From Cepaea nemoralis (lineage: Eukaryota > Mollusca > Gastropoda > Stylommatophora > Helicidae), in assembly GCA_014155875.1 (NCBI GenBank), contig JACEFZ010005600.1, forward strand, positions 895,001 to 959,000: DNA of 64,000 nt. The letters run 5' to 3'. Below the pieces are notes generated by a model. The model did not search any database. It saw only the letters and a program-made list of their open reading frames with translations, and was not told the DNA's origin. Shown here piece by piece: positions 1 through 10,895 of this stretch. Positions within the stretch are counted from its first letter, which is position 1, and each line of letters opens with the position of its first letter. The position numbers and the translations under genes are program-made.

Positions 1-695
1 ACAACCAAACAGAAATTATAGGTGTTGATATAATGATAAAGGACGTGAAAATAAGAATTTACAATCTGTATAGCCCAGCAGATAAGGATCTTACACTCTC
101 AAACATGAAAATAACTGACACAAATTGCATTATTGTCGGAGACTTTAATAGCCGTTCAGAAAGATGGGGATACCCAGATACTGACAAAAGAGGAGATGAA
201 GTGGAGGACTGGGAAATAGACTCAAATCTCCATCTACTCAACAAAGCGGATGACACACCGAGCTTCTACTCCAGAAGATGGATTACCACTTCTACTCCAG
301 ACTTAGCTTTCTGCACAGGAGACATCCTCCACAAAATCGACCGCCATGTGCTGGACCAATTAGCAGGTAGTGACCACAGACCAATCAAGCTTGTAATGAA
401 TATGGAGTATGTTCCACAGGAGCAAAAGCCCTTGCCCCGCTGGAATTACAAACGAGCAAATTGGGACAGATTTGCCATACTAACAGACAAATATTGTGAA
501 AACATAAATACACGATATGGCAACATGAAGCAAATGGTGGAAAGTCTAAACAGAGCAATAATACAGGCAGCCACTGAATCCATTCCAAGAGGAGCGAGGA
601 AAAATTACAAACCATACTGGACTGAAGAACTACAAAGTTTGGAGGACAAAGTTGAAGATGCCAGGAAGACAGCAGAGAGGAGAACAAACAATTGA
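1..695 (+). pseudogene. LINE-R endonuclease C-terminal part (partial)
   Basis: Reads open from the window edge to 695; the first ATG is at 33 but the gene starts upstream. It shows the back half of an exonuclease-endonuclease-phosphatase fold: the GDFNSR segment near 160, the TPDLAF segment near 296 and the SDHRPI motif near 370, whose Asp-His pair belongs to the AP-endonuclease active site. In the family this domain nicks genomic DNA to prime reverse transcription. After about codon 130 the frame enters the basic linker before the RT. It overlaps the RT frame at 652-695, so the two readings are related by a frameshift or by a natural overlap. Confidence 0.75.
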
Positions 696-2117
696 AGCGA
701 ACATCTCTCTCAAAGCCATCTCAGCAAAATATAAAAGAACAGTAAATCAAACAACAAGAGATTGTTGGAGGGAAAAAACAGAAAACCTGAATTTTGACAG
801 GGATGGAAACAAACTATGGAAACTAGTGAAAGCCATGAACAATGAAGGACCTAGAAACAAACAAATAACAATTAAACAAGGAAATGCCTTGCTTACAGGA
901 AAAAAGGCTGCAAATGCACTAATGGAACACTATGCCAGTGCAAACCACATTGATATTACAACCGAACAGAAGAAAGCAATCAAAGATAAACAGATACATC
1001 ATAGTAATACAGAGACAGCAGCAGAATATATGATGGCAAATCTAACAATGGAAGAAATGGAACAGGCAATGAATACCCTAAAAAAGAAGAAATCACCAGG
1101 AAAGGATGGAATCACAAATGAAATGCTAATAGGACTAGGCACAAAGGCAAAAAAGAAACTACTAGCAGTCCTAAATTACAGCTGGAAGAGGGGAATAGTC
1201 CCACAGGCATGGAAGGAAGCTATACTAATACCAGTCCCAAAGAAAGGAAAAGACCTGGAAGAACCAAATGGCTATCGACCTATCAGTCTACTTAGCTGTG
1301 TAGGAAAATTAATGGAACGCATTATCAATGGCAGGCTAACATGGCATCTGGAAGAAAACAAACTCTTAACACCACACCAAGCAGGATTCAGAAAGTACAG
1401 ATCCACTGAAGATCAAATAACCTATATAGCTCAGGAAATAGAGGATGCCTTCCAAGAGAAAAAGCACACACTAGCGGTCTGGATAGATTTAGAAAAAGCA
1501 TTTGATAAAGTATGGAAGGAAGGACTGAAAGTAAAACTGCAAAAAATGCATGTTTGTGGGAAAATGTACAAATGGATCAGCCACTACCTTGAGAACAGAA
1601 CTGCCAGGACAAAAGTACAAGGACAAACCAGCAACATTATGCTTTTGGAGCAAGGTGTCCCCCAAGGAGGAGTTCTTTCACCAACATTATTCCTAGCATA
1701 TATAAACGACATCACGGAAAATTTTCCAGCCAGAGTACACACATCATCCTTTGCAGATGACCTAGCCATATGGACATCTGAAGAATATATTAGTACAGCT
1801 AACAGCAGAATACAGCAAGCCCTATTAGCACTAGAGGACTGGTCAAAATCATGGCTAGTGAAGATAAGTGAGGAGAAAACAACATGCACAGTGTTCTCCC
1901 TCTCAAATAAAACTCAGCAACCTAAGCTGGTATTGAATGGAAAAATATTGCGCCATGAAGAAAATCCAAACTATCTCGGAGTCACCTTTGATCGTCGCCT
2001 GACATGGAAAACACAGGTTGAGAAAAATCGAACAAGAGCAAGGCAAAGAATGGCAATCATGAAAAAGCTTGCTGGTACAACGTGGGGAGCAGATGAGAAA
2101 GTTCTCAAGAAGCTTAT
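652..2117 (+). pseudogene. LINE-R reverse transcriptase domain
   Basis: RT core runs from about codon 130 to codon 430. Motifs: the SPGKDG motif near 1095, GYRPISLL near 1270, QAGFRKYRSTEDQI near 1379, the metal-binding Asp in the IDLEKAFDKVW block near 1485, the QGVPQGGVLSPTLF primer-grip block near 1650, and FADD near 1752, so all catalytic aspartates are present. The open frame formally continues to 2178, but its last 20 codons after about 2117 are out of frame: the RT thumb sequence continues in another frame from there. The domain copies element RNA into DNA at the nicked target. Confidence 0.85.
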
Positions 2118-2740
2118 ATACTGGACGGGTGAGGCCAGTACTGGAATATGGCATTGCAGCTTGGGCAACAGCAGCTAAGTCAAACTTTAACAAAATAAGT
2201 AGAGTCCAAAATCAAGGAATGCGAATCATAACTGGAAGCCTGAAGACAACGCCTATTAATGAACTCGAAAAGATCACTTGTTTACAACCAATGCAGGATA
2301 GAAGAGATAGCAGAGCCCAGCAACAAGCAGAAAAATTTAGAAGATTGACAGACCACCCTATGTATAAAAGGTTTAGTGGTTTTGGAAAGGGAAGACTGAA
2401 GCGTAGCAACTTTGTAGAAACTGCAAAACGAAAGATTAGGGCAGATCCCATACTTAACATATCAACAGTCAAACCCATTTACAATGCAGACAAGTTCCCA
2501 GCTTGGAGACAGCAGCAACTGCCTGAGATGATAGAAAACATTCCTGGTATTGAGAAAAAGAACACTCAGCATGAAACCGAAAGAAGAGAAATAACCCTAA
2601 ACTACATAAAAGAACATTACCCAAGCAGCAATTGGACCCATGCATATACAGATGGATCAGCCAAAAATTCAATAGAGAATGGAGGAGGAGGAATTCTCCT
2701 AAATTTAAAAAATGGAGTGAAAAAAAACACATTCAGTGGC
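2118..2740 (+). pseudogene. LINE-R RT C-terminus and first half of RNase H
   Basis: Continues the RT thumb in the frame open from 2069 to 2761, beginning with YTGRVRPVLEYGIAAW near 2117. It runs through a linker to the start of an RNase H fold, where the first catalytic Asp sits in AYTDGSAKNS near 2642. A second frameshift near 2735-2745 moves the rest of RNase H to the next frame. Two indels in one coding stretch show that the copy is inactive. Confidence 0.8.
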
Positions 2741-3431
2741 AACTGGAAAGTTTTCAAGTAACTTCAAAGCGGAGGTAGAGGCTCTGAAAACTGCAGCAGA
2801 AATGCTCTTGATGGAGGAAAATAAAGAGAAGCAAATAGCTATCTTCACAGATGCAAAGTCAGCTGTCTCAATACTGAAGAGCAATAACAGCACAGAAATA
2901 GCTGACCTAAGAGCAGCACTCCATGGTCTAAGCCAGAAATCCAAAAAAGTTGTAATACAGTGGATCCCATCACATTGCAGTATACCTGGAAATGAAGAGG
3001 CTGACAGACTGGCAAAAGAGGGCGGACGACTACCACAGCCTGACATAGACATAACTTACAATGAGGCAAAGAGGTTGATAAAAAGCACCTATAAAACCAA
3101 ATGGGAATCAGAGCATCCAGGCCACCAGAAGGATGATGCATATTACAAACTCGACCGAAGAGAACAAGTAGCAATCTTCAGACTCCGCACAGGACATAAC
3201 AGGCTGAAATACCACTTGTTCAATAAACTAAAGATAGGAGATACCGATGAATGTAATTGTCGAACTGGAAAAATGACAGCAAAACATTTGCTGCAGGATT
3301 GCCCAATATATGCAGAACAGAGAAAGATATTTTGGCCCACACCTGCTTCATTTGAGGACAAGCTCTATGGAGATATCAACAAGCTCAAGTTGACCGCAGC
3401 TTACTTTAACTACATACAGGTTGACATTTAA
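2741..3431 (+). pseudogene. LINE-R RNase H second half and Cys/His-rich C-terminus
   Basis: Open frame 2736-3431. It carries the catalytic Glu in KAEVEALK near 2770, the second Asp in IFTDAKSAVSIL near 2845, the WIPSHCSIPGNEEADRLA segment near 2965 with the last Asp, and a C-terminal Cys/His cluster (CNC near 3253, H and C of HLLQDCP near 3286). RNase H removes template RNA during second-strand synthesis in EN-RT-RH elements. The terminal stop at 3429-3431 marks the end of coding and the start of the 3' UTR. Confidence 0.8.
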
Positions 3432-3510
3432 AGGTGTATGAAGAAGTATTTAGACTGCCACACTTCATACCAAAGGTATGTCGGTTACAAAAGCCTCCCA
3501 GAGGCATGAA

Positions 3511-3822
3511 ATGGAATATTGCTCGGATAGCAAATCCATTACGTGGAAAGTCCGAATCAAAAGCTCACTGTGTGAGCTTCATAAAAGGTGGAAAAAGTGT
3601 CCTAGTGGCACGAAATGGAATATTGCTTGGATAGCAAATCCATTACGTGGAAAGTCCGAATCAAAAGCTCACTGTTAGGGCTTCAAATAAGGTGGAAAAA
3701 GTGTTCTAGTGGCACGAAATGGAATATTGCTCGGATAGCAAATCCATTGCACGGAAAGTCCGAGTCGAAAGCTCACTGTGTGGATGTCATTTGCACACTG
3801 CATTCTTCTTGTTTCCGGAAGA
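3511..3822 (+). repeat. 104-bp tandem repeat, 3 copies, in the LINE-R 3' UTR
   Basis: The phrase atggaatattgct starts at 3511, 3615 and 3719, an exact 104-base spacing, and the units are about 90% alike. The related element at 16510-17045 has only one such unit, so unit number varies in the family. ORFs read across the array are by-products of the repeat. Confidence 0.9.
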
Positions 3823-4249
3823 ACAGCCTATGGTGAACGGAAGGCCCAATATACGGAAGTGAGGCTAAGCAGCCATGTGCAGGACGTGACGATTCCTTGG
3901 GTGAGCCCAGTACCAGAGTGCTATGTATCGGCTCTGCAAGTATGGAAGCTTCCTTGGATGGCGGGGAATGCCCATGGTCTGCCCCTGCCTTCCCGTTAGG
4001 GCTGACCAGGATGTCTTTGGCTGTTCTATATGGGCCAGCTAGGATGGGAGATAACACCACACCAGTGAGAGTCAAACGTCCTAAGAAACCCCCGGGAAGG
4101 TTAACCCGGTCAACAAAAGCCCGCAGAAGTCGGATGTGTCGGCCTAACGGCGCAAGAACGCAGCTCTGCTGTAAACAGACACAACGCAATCACATCCGGA
4201 AAAAAACTCCGGATGAACGAAGAAGAGGAAGAATCAACAATACAAATAA

Positions 4250-4335
4250 TGTGATGATTGTATGAGATGGCGAAACATGACCGCCAACGCTTACCGGCAT
4301 GGCGCATGATGGTGATGATGATGATGATGACTGGC
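4250..4335 (+). mobile_element. LINE-D-type 3' end scrap with GAT tail
   Basis: One frame from 4264 reads RWRNMTANAYRHGA then stop. This matches the last codons of LINE-D, whose copy at 37414 ends in a VRWQNMTAHAYLHGT-type sequence. It is followed by a run of GAT. It is an extremely short 5'-truncated copy directly after the LINE-R tail; I could not define a target duplication. Confidence 0.6.
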
Positions 4336-4584
4336 ATAGTGACAAGGTGGTTAGTGTGTGCCTGCCACAAACAGCGGTCCGGGCTTAAACCCCCACAAGT
4401 CAGTATCAATACAGCTCTGCGACTGACCCAATCTAAAACAAAAATTGGTATCAATGTTCCGAATTTTTTTTGAATTTTTAAAAATTATTTATTTGTTGTT
4501 TAAATTTTTTGTTAATTTCAAATTTAAAAAATTCATTTTCATTTTAATTATTTATTTTATTTTAAAAAATAATGTTTGTCTTTA

Positions 4585-4735
4585 TGAGGGGTCACGGTTC
4601 TCCAGAGGTCAAAGCCGTTCATTAGGTCCCCACGTGCCTGTGTGTCATTCGGATGACCGCCTCTACCGGTTTCCCTGGCAAGATCAAGTGCAGATACTAC
4701 TCTTTGATCTTAACCAAAAGATCGAGAAAATTTCT
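4585..4735 (-). ncRNA. U2 snRNA-like pseudogene
   Basis: Read on the minus strand from 4735, the sequence follows the 5' domain of spliceosomal U2 snRNA: TTTTCTCG, then TTTTGG, TAAGATCAA and GTAGTATCTG in order and spacing, including the branch-site recognition segment. The middle (expected Sm site) is not recognisable. Near 4590-4610 a stretch (ACCTCTGGAGAACCGTGACC) loosely resembles the U2 3' stem. Total length is about 150 against about 190 for real U2. The 5' match is seen directly; the 3' match is tentative. It is probably a retro-pseudogene or a diverged copy. Confidence 0.5.
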
Positions 4736-4847
4736 TGGAAATATATGGGAAGGAAATGCGACGAGGAACTACTCTGGACACCCGACCCTCATATGTTCTG
4801 GCCTAGAATATACGAAAGTCTAACACTCCACACCCCAACTATTTGAC

Positions 4848-5189
4848 TCTTTTGACATATTGATCTGCGATTCTACCTACATCGGCAGAACAGAGCGGCA
4901 GTTACACAGCAGGGTTGTTGAACACATACCAAACTGGATTGACAAGATACAGACAGGCGATGGGATCTTGGGAAGGTCGACACACCACAATTACAAACTT
5001 CCGGCGTCTTCCATTGCACTTACTTTGGAAACTTATCATGTAATTGAAGACGACAGCGCTTTTCGCGTGTTGTTTAATATACAAAATAGTCGCTTGTTAA
5101 AGTTTGCAGAAGCCATCGTGATTAAATTACATAGGCCAGTTTTGTGCAAACAGAAAGACATGATAGTCATTTTAAAATTACCATGGTAG
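4848..5189 (+). pseudogene. Penelope-like element GIY-YIG endonuclease domain
   Basis: The frame contains STYIGRTERQLHSRVVEH near 4872, the second half of the GIY-YIG motif with its conserved Arg and His, and near 5100 FAEAIVIKLHRPVLCKQKD, whose Glu and Asn/Gln-like C-terminal block are typical of the GIY-YIG domain of Penelope-like retroelements. It ends in LKLPW then stop. No RT domain is seen upstream, so this is a 5'-truncated or decayed copy. In the family the domain cuts DNA for insertion. Confidence 0.7.
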
Positions 5190-5462
5190 ACAACTGACAT
5201 TACTGTGCGAACATGTGTATATTTTAATTTGAAGGATGTATCTAGTTATTTTACTCTTTGCTGTGTGAATTCGGCACTATGTACCTGACGAGATGCAGCG
5301 AAATATTCCAGGCAATAAATCGTACAATCAATGGTTTGCGTCTTCGTTATTCAAACATATTGATGTGTCGATAGCACTACGGAGTTTGTGCACTGCAATG
5401 AGATTCTTCACGTGTGACATGTGGAAGGAAACTGAAGCACCCATGAAGATATCCCTCTGCAT
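5190..5462. other. No recognisable feature
   Basis: Short unique-looking stretch between the Penelope fragment and LINE-B. No motif, repeat or coding frame could be supported. Confidence 0.5.
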
Positions 5463-5940
5463 TGAAAATGATTCATTCATTCATTCAGTAGCATGTCCTT
5501 TGCAGAACCTCGCTCCCATAACAACCTTCCGGAAAGACTTCTCGATCACAAGCAAGATGTCCCGCGTCCGATACACCCATCTGGAGATTATCCGCCACAT
5601 CCTGCACCCATCTTCTCTTTGGCCTTCCTCTTCCTCTTTCCCAGTCATATATTGTTCTCTCCAAACTTTCATGACGTTTCAAGTGACCAAATATATCAAA
5701 TTTCTTTGTTTTATCGTCTTTAATAGCCAACACTCTTCAATATTCAGCTCTTGAAGGATAGATGCATTTGTTCTTTTCTTTACCCAAGAGATTCATAGAA
5801 CCCGTCTATAACATTTATATTCAAAGGCATTTATGCGCTGTTTAGCTTGTTTAGTAAGTGTCCAGGTCTCACAGGCGTATGTTGCATTGGAAACGATGCA
5901 TGCTCTTAAAAATCTATATTTTTTAGTTCTATCTGTCCCA

Positions 5941-6256
5941 GACCGAGTAAGAAATGCTGTTATCAGACAGACTGTTAGATCAACACCCTGTGCCACATTT
6001 ACTGAAAGAAGATCAAGTGGTTTGGCCATGTCGTTAGAATGCAACACCAGCAACTACCATCACTGGCCTTACATCTAAGATCATCTGCGACAAGACCAAG
6101 AGGACGTCCAAGAAGGCAATAGATTGACGACATCAAAGACGTTGTACAATCACACGGAATGACACTACCCAGTGCCGCCCACCGGGAGCTGGAACGCAAA
6201 TTATTCCTCCTCACGACGCTTTACGGCAGAAGTGGAAGATGATGATGATGATGATG
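5941..6256 (+). mobile_element. LINE-C: 316-bp 5'-truncated insertion inside LINE-B
   Basis: Flanked by a perfect 10-bp duplication ATCTGTCCCA (5931-5940 and 6257-6266); removing one copy restores the LINE-B reading WSGTDRTKKYRFLRACI. The insert reads as a LINE C-terminus (RVRNAVIRQTV, then after one frameshift IKWFGHVVRM, RPRGRPRR, HRELERKLFLL) and ends in GAT repeats. A second copy of the family is at 18340-18568. Confidence 0.9.
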
Positions 6257-6525
6257 ATCTGTCCCACTCCATAACATATTCAATTGTTTTAGTTCTTGAA
6301 GAGTAATTGATAGTCGTCGTTTAATTTCTTTCATTGTGTCACCATTGTTGGTAATCAATTACCCAAGATATTCAAAATTGTCCACCATCTCCAATCTTTC
6401 CTCAGTAACATATATTTCTTTCTCCATGGTAGTTTTATCTGTATACATTTGTATAAGTCTGTATAAGTTTTGATTTTCACTATTTCTTTGGGTTGAGGTT
6501 ACTAAGTTTTCTATACCATACTGTG

Positions 6526-6585
6526 ATTGATTGATTGATTGATTGATTTAGGAACCGATATCAACTGTGATGTGGATAGTAAGTA
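6526..6585 (-). mobile_element. 60-bp LINE-K tail insertion inside LINE-B
   Basis: Flanked by the 8-bp duplication ATACTGTG (6518-6525 and 6586-6593), directly next to the LINE-B YADD codons. On the minus strand it reads the final bases of LINE-K (cggttcctaaatcaatcaat) seen at 60043-60085. Only about 35 bases of element plus an AATC tail were inserted. Confidence 0.75.
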
Positions 6586-7204
6586 ATACTGTGTCATCAG
6601 CATATCGAATCTCTGGTATTTCATGACCACCGATATTTAGGACATCATATTGCTCCCTGATTATATCATCTCTGACATTTCTCATTCTATTTTCGTTAAA
6701 CAAATAGGGTGACAGCGCGCAGCCCTGACGGACTCCTTGCTTGATGTCAAACCAATCAGATGTCTCGCCATCTATTCTAACCGCTGCTTGTTGGTCTAAA
6801 TAGGGCATTTTTATGAGTTGTACTGCATGTGATGAAAAGCCCATATTCCTCATGATTTCCTAAAGTTTCTGATGTTGTACACAGTCAAATGCCTTTGAAT
6901 AATTCACAAAACATGAGAATATGTTTACATTAAATTCTCTGCAAATGAAAATGATGGGTAACCAAAATAAGCACAACGGAACAAATTCTTCGCGGTCTAC
7001 GTCATATGGATTCTCTCACTTGGTAACGACGTAAACATACGCCGGAGAGAATGGTTGTCGTTCTAGCTTGCATACATACATTCTAAATAGTATATACTGT
7101 CGCATGGTTATATCTGGTTTCCGTGTCTGGTTATAGTTGAGTGCCTCCCGAACATTCAAATAATGTGGGAGTTTCTTTACAATGGGAGCTATGGCAGTTG
7201 AGTG

Positions 7205-7400
7205 GCCTTACCCGCCGGCCTGGTGGTTAGGAAGTCGAATTTGCATAGAAGAGGGTTTTTTAAAATTTGGTCGCAGGTCTAAAGGTAAAGAATTATGTAG
7301 CAGGGAATGTCTTGGGAGTAAAGGCGATCGGCGTGTTATGAAAATCTCGGCACTGGAGACTGACTGGTCTATAAAAATAAGAGTTTCGTACTAAATGCCA
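7205..7400 (+). mobile_element. SINE-H copy
   Basis: The tRNA-like head (gcctggtggttagga, box A-like) and the 3' domain ending in actggtctataaaaataagag match the copies at 36010-36243 and 58521-58735. Head and tail agree; the middle is diverged. Confidence 0.55.
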
Positions 7401-7427
7401 ATACACCTCAACGCAAGTAAAGTGGAA

Positions 7428-7600
7428 TTTACTTTACCTTACTTTACTTTACTGTACTGTACTGTACTGTACTGTACTGTACTGTATTGTATTGTACTTT
7501 AATTTTCTTTACTTTGCTTTATATTACTTTACCTTGCAACTACTTTTCTGTACTCTGTATTACTTGACTTTAGTTATATTACTTCACTTTACTTACAATG
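7428..7600. repeat. TTTAC/TGTAC pentanucleotide microsatellite
   Basis: Repeated ttact and actgt units, purest at 7441-7490 and fading into degenerate ttactt copies to about 7600. Confidence 0.85.
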
Positions 7601-7917
7601 AGCACAACTCTGACATCGAAAATTAAAACGTTAACGACTTCATTGATGAATCTTAAAAGTGAAGTCCTGCTGCCAGGAGGTCTTTGAGAGGGCTAGGCTA
7701 CTATTGATACATATTTTGTTTCTGGTTGGAAATCCATGTGATTTATTAATCACTCGACACTCGGTGGCTGATATGGTCAATATTATGACAGTCGCCTTTA
7801 CTTCACAAGACTTTCTGGTGGCCATTTTAGGATGAATCGCCCAAGGTGTCTAGATCTATTTAAAATAAAATCATCATAGATGCGGATTCGAACCCATGAA
7901 CAGCAGGCCAGCGTCTT

Positions 7918-8475
7918 GGCACTTCTTCTTTCTTCTGTTGCCGTATCTTCCTCAGTGGAACACGAACCATCAACTGACTCAAGCTAAGCCCCTGTCTATA
8001 GCAACCCCACGCAGCTCTTTCTCATATTATTCATTTCTGTAAGTTCTCATTTCCATGGTTATTTAGGTATTCCTATATTTCTTGTGCTTGTGGGTTCCAG
8101 ACTCATGTCTTACTAGTTATACCTTTCACAATTTTCTGTATGCGTGGTCTATCCAGCGCCATTATCTTTTCTTCACCTCTTGGTCCATCGGTATTTGTCT
8201 AGTTCACACCACGAGCTCATCATTGGTGATGTTGTCATATCATTGTATTCCTTCTATTGTGCGCAGGCGTACCCATTAGTGAATGTTTGTAATCGTTTTC
8301 GTTGGTCTCCATTTTTCTGATTCATACAAAAGTAATAATTTAACTTTAGAACTCATTATTCTATGTTTTGTGCTATGTTTAATTTCTTTTGACTTCCGCA
8401 AATGTCCCAGTGTTATAAAAGGTCATCTAGCCTTCTGTATTCTGATTCTGATATCTTGATCTGTCACACCCCTTT
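7918..8475 (-). mobile_element. LINE-L: decayed LINE C-terminus
   Basis: One minus-strand frame holds, with many stops, LLLLYESEKWRPTKTITNI near 8320, YDNITNDELVV near 8210, IPMDQEVKKR near 8180, WRWIDHAYRKL near 8150 and RGVAIDRG near 7995. These are the thumb and C-terminal blocks of a common animal LINE (usually YGSETW, RWIGH, LAQDR). It ends in a GAA-rich tail near 7918. About ten stops show it is old. Confidence 0.7.
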
Positions 8476-8479
8476 TGAT

Positions 8480-9270
8480 TACATTGCTACCTTAGTTGGT
8501 GTATGATTCTGTCTCTTGAAGTGAGGTTTCCCCGAGGGAGATCAGGTTATCATTGGCTGGATTTATTCTCATTATCTGTGTCTTTCATCTGTGCGTTTTT
8601 AAAACCTAGTTGTTGTGACCTCCCATCTACCGCGTGGTTTAGTACATTATTGCGGTATGTACATTATTTCAAATTATCAGGCTTGTCCAAGGGACATATT
8701 TTTCTGCCCCATCCCATCGCATGGTAATGTATGATGGGGCTCCCACGGGAATAACATTCCCATGGCCAATCCTGGCAGGCCAAGCCTGCAAATTATCAAT
8801 CCAAACAATATTTTGTTGACAATTTTGACCGCTTGCCTTCAACTTTCCACTGAAAGCTATTAAGTCTCCAGCAAACAAAACGCAGCCGTTTTAAGTTTGA
8901 TTTCGTCTGTAATAAGTCACTTTCAATGCACACGATTATCTCCATAAGGGTTTCAGTCTTCTCTCATAGATCACACAAAGAGAATCTCATCACAGCTCAC
9001 GAACGCCGTAGTTTCGACAAAGATAAAAGGGTATGCGTATACCAGAAGCACATATGCTAAAGATATACTTGTCTGGTTTGGACATTTAGTGAGGGACTCT
9101 GCAATATGCGCCTACTCTATGCAGTTCTCAACCGCTATGCAATTTTTAACGTACAGACGCGAGCCACCAATATTTCACCCGTATGTGAGAAGGCTGGAAA
9201 GGTATTGCCTACCAAGGGAGAAGTAAGGCCAAGCCTATGTGACACCAGTAGGCGTGGTATCGGGTCATCC
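8480..9270. other. No recognisable feature
   Basis: Mixed sequence without a supported ORF, RNA or repeat. A short WFGHL-like phrase near 9075 hints at a LINE scrap but is too short to call. Confidence 0.5.
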
Positions 9271-9280
9271 TCCATCCCAA

Positions 9281-9318
9281 CACACACGCACGCACGCACG
9301 CACGCATGCACGCACACA

Positions 9319-9351
<33 letters not shown>

Positions 9352-9352
9352 C
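9281..9352. repeat. CACG/CA microsatellite
   Basis: cacgcacg units grade into about 22 CA dinucleotides. Confidence 0.9.
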
Positions 9353-9682
9353 AGGTATAGTGAAACCATATTAACTGATTCAATGCCTAAGGAAAGTATG
9401 TATATCGCCACATGTGACCTATCATTTGAACAGAAGGACGATATATCGACACACGAACGCTCATCATGTTATATGTTTATTTTCGCGGTGTCTTCCGCAG
9501 TTTTAATGCTCAATGAATGGACATTTACATGATAATACGTCTTTATTTGATCGTGCGCCATGTTTGGTCCAAGCCTGCTTTTATCTCTGGCACTGAATCA
9601 GTTAACATACGAGGGATTGATTAAGAGGGCAGCCGACAGGCAGTTGTTGGTTATGGACTCAAATATCACGACTGTAGCCAGA

Positions 9683-9688
<6 letters not shown>

Positions 9689-9767
<79 letters not shown>
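9689..9767. repeat. CT microsatellite
   Basis: About 38 CT units with one interruption (a at 9721). Confidence 0.95.
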
Positions 9768-9769
<2 letters not shown>

Positions 9770-9856
9770 GGCAATGGCTGCGGTCACCAACCTGTATGAT
9801 CATTGAGAAATCAGGAGCGCAGTTTCACATCAGCTTCTATACAGATGTCAGTATAG

Positions 9857-10095
9857 GCCAGCTCTGTGGCTAAGGGGTTACGGATGCGATACGTAATTCC
9901 GCATACTGCATTCGAAACACAGCTGCCGGTGATTTGGAAGCAGATCGCGTTGCGTTGATTTGCATACAATGGTATGAGTTGGTTTTCATGCAACTGTGTA
10001 TGGTAAACTGCTTAACGTACACTTGCCATGGAATCGTAAACAGCAAAACATGTTGGAGTTGACTGCGACGTCCTGTAAAGGATATGCGTCTAAAA
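9857..10095 (+). mobile_element. SINE-A copy, near full length
   Basis: tRNA-derived head with a box A-like tggctaagggg and a box B-like attcgaaac near 9908, then the shared body (gatttggaagcagatcgcgttg, ttgccatggaatcg) and the shared 3' end tgactgcgacgtcctgtaaa near 10060 followed by ggatatgc. More than ten copies in this window share the 3' domain; this is one of the clearest plus-strand copies. Confidence 0.8.
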
Positions 10096-10149
10096 GATGT
10101 CTAGAAATCTTTAGCAGTCAAGGAAATTTAATGTAGACAGACTGTTAAA

Positions 10150-10189
10150 AGTGTGTGTGTGTGTGTTGTGTGTGTGTGTGTGTGTGTAG
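10150..10189. repeat. GT microsatellite
   Basis: Two GT runs joined by one imperfect unit. Confidence 0.9.
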
Positions 10190-10435
10190 AGGGGGTTGGA
10201 GGGTTTTGGCGGTGGTGGGTTAGTACTGCACAAGGCAAGTTGATGGACGCTGAGAAGGCTGAACGTCCAGTCAATTAATTCAGGGTAGAGGGTGGGCTGG
10301 AGTGGATTGTACCATCCTTTTCTCCTTATTGTGTTAAAAGAAAACACATCAACGTCTACAAAACAAATACACCGTGATTCGAACGAGGTTTGCCGAGGAT
10401 AGCCTTGGCCGTCCGTACTTCACGGCCATTGAGGA

Positions 10436-10474
10436 GAGGGGGGGGGGAATCATATCACCCCCCCCCCCCCCCCT
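10436..10474. repeat. Paired G-run and C-run
   Basis: A run of about 10 G at 10439-10448 is followed, after 10 bases, by about 18 C at 10457-10474. The two can pair as a hairpin. Confidence 0.8.
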
Positions 10475-10596
10475 TTCCCCAGCCGAAATGAACGTACGCT
10501 AGCACAAAGCTGTCGAGGTTCCCATCTATTAGCTATAAGCTATAATTATCAGCTCACAGTTATGAGAGATGCGAGGCTTGTGGATGCAGATTTCAT

Positions 10597-10875
10597 GGTT
10601 GGCATGGCTGAGAGGTCTAACACGCTGAAACTGTATGTGCTGACTGTGGCCCAGTGGTTTCTTTGCACACACCGGATAGATGAGTTAAATGTTGTCTTCT
10701 CGTCCTTGACTTGGGGATGTAAATTACCAGTACACATGACGTCGGAGAGGTTTGCCTGAAGGCGAGGGACACTGATAATGGGGAAAGATAACTTTCACAC
10801 AAAAATCAGTCCAGTGCAGCCAATACTTATTTAAAGTGTGTGGACTAAGCCTGAGATCAAATCGAGCGGGACCAT
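10597..10875 (+). mobile_element. SINE-B copy, near full length
   Basis: tRNA-like head with box A-like tggctgagagg near 10605, then tcgtccttgacttggggatg near 10703, tgaaggcgagggacactg near 10760 and a 3' part with tgtggactaagcctgag near 10840. The same order occurs at 62312-62600. Confidence 0.75.
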
Positions 10876-10895
10876 TAAACGATGTCACGTCAGAT

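Larger units (their letters stand above)
1..4245 (+). mobile_element. LINE-R: RNase H-bearing non-LTR retrotransposon, 5' end outside window
   Basis: Order along the plus strand: end of an APE-type endonuclease, reverse transcriptase, RNase H, a Cys/His-rich C-terminus, then about 800 bases of 3' UTR ending in a GAA-rich tail near 4210-4235. EN-RT-RNase H order is typical of the I-group and some other non-LTR clades; I infer I/Nimb-like from layout only. At least two frameshifts (near 2117 and 2740) disable this copy. The 3' UTR (3432-4245) recurs without the coding part at 16510-17045 and 17046-17633, and its last 200 bases recur at 20662-20864. The 5' boundary and left target-site duplication are off the window. 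Confidence 0.85.
5473..6945 (-). mobile_element. LINE-B: 5'-truncated RTE/CR1-like LINE with two nested insertions
   Basis: Flanked by a 10-bp duplication TGAAAATGAT (5463-5472 and 6946-6955), so both ends are set. Minus-strand reading gives RT motifs: YSKAFDCVQHQKL near 6880, IKQGVRQGCALSPYLFN near 6740, RYADDTV near 6600, LEMVDNFEYLG near 6390, then the thumb (YACETWTLTKQAKQR) and a C-terminal GRGRPKRRWVQDVADNL block near 5590. The 3' end has an ATTC/GAAT tail at 5473. The coding frame is broken by frameshifts and by insertions at 5941-6256 and 6526-6585. Confidence 0.85.

Noticed and set aside
7870..7918. tRNA gene on the minus strand
   Set aside because: A box B-like gggttcgaatccgc is present but no box A or cloverleaf.
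9040..9130. LINE scrap (WFGHL-like phrase)
   Set aside because: Too short and no second motif.
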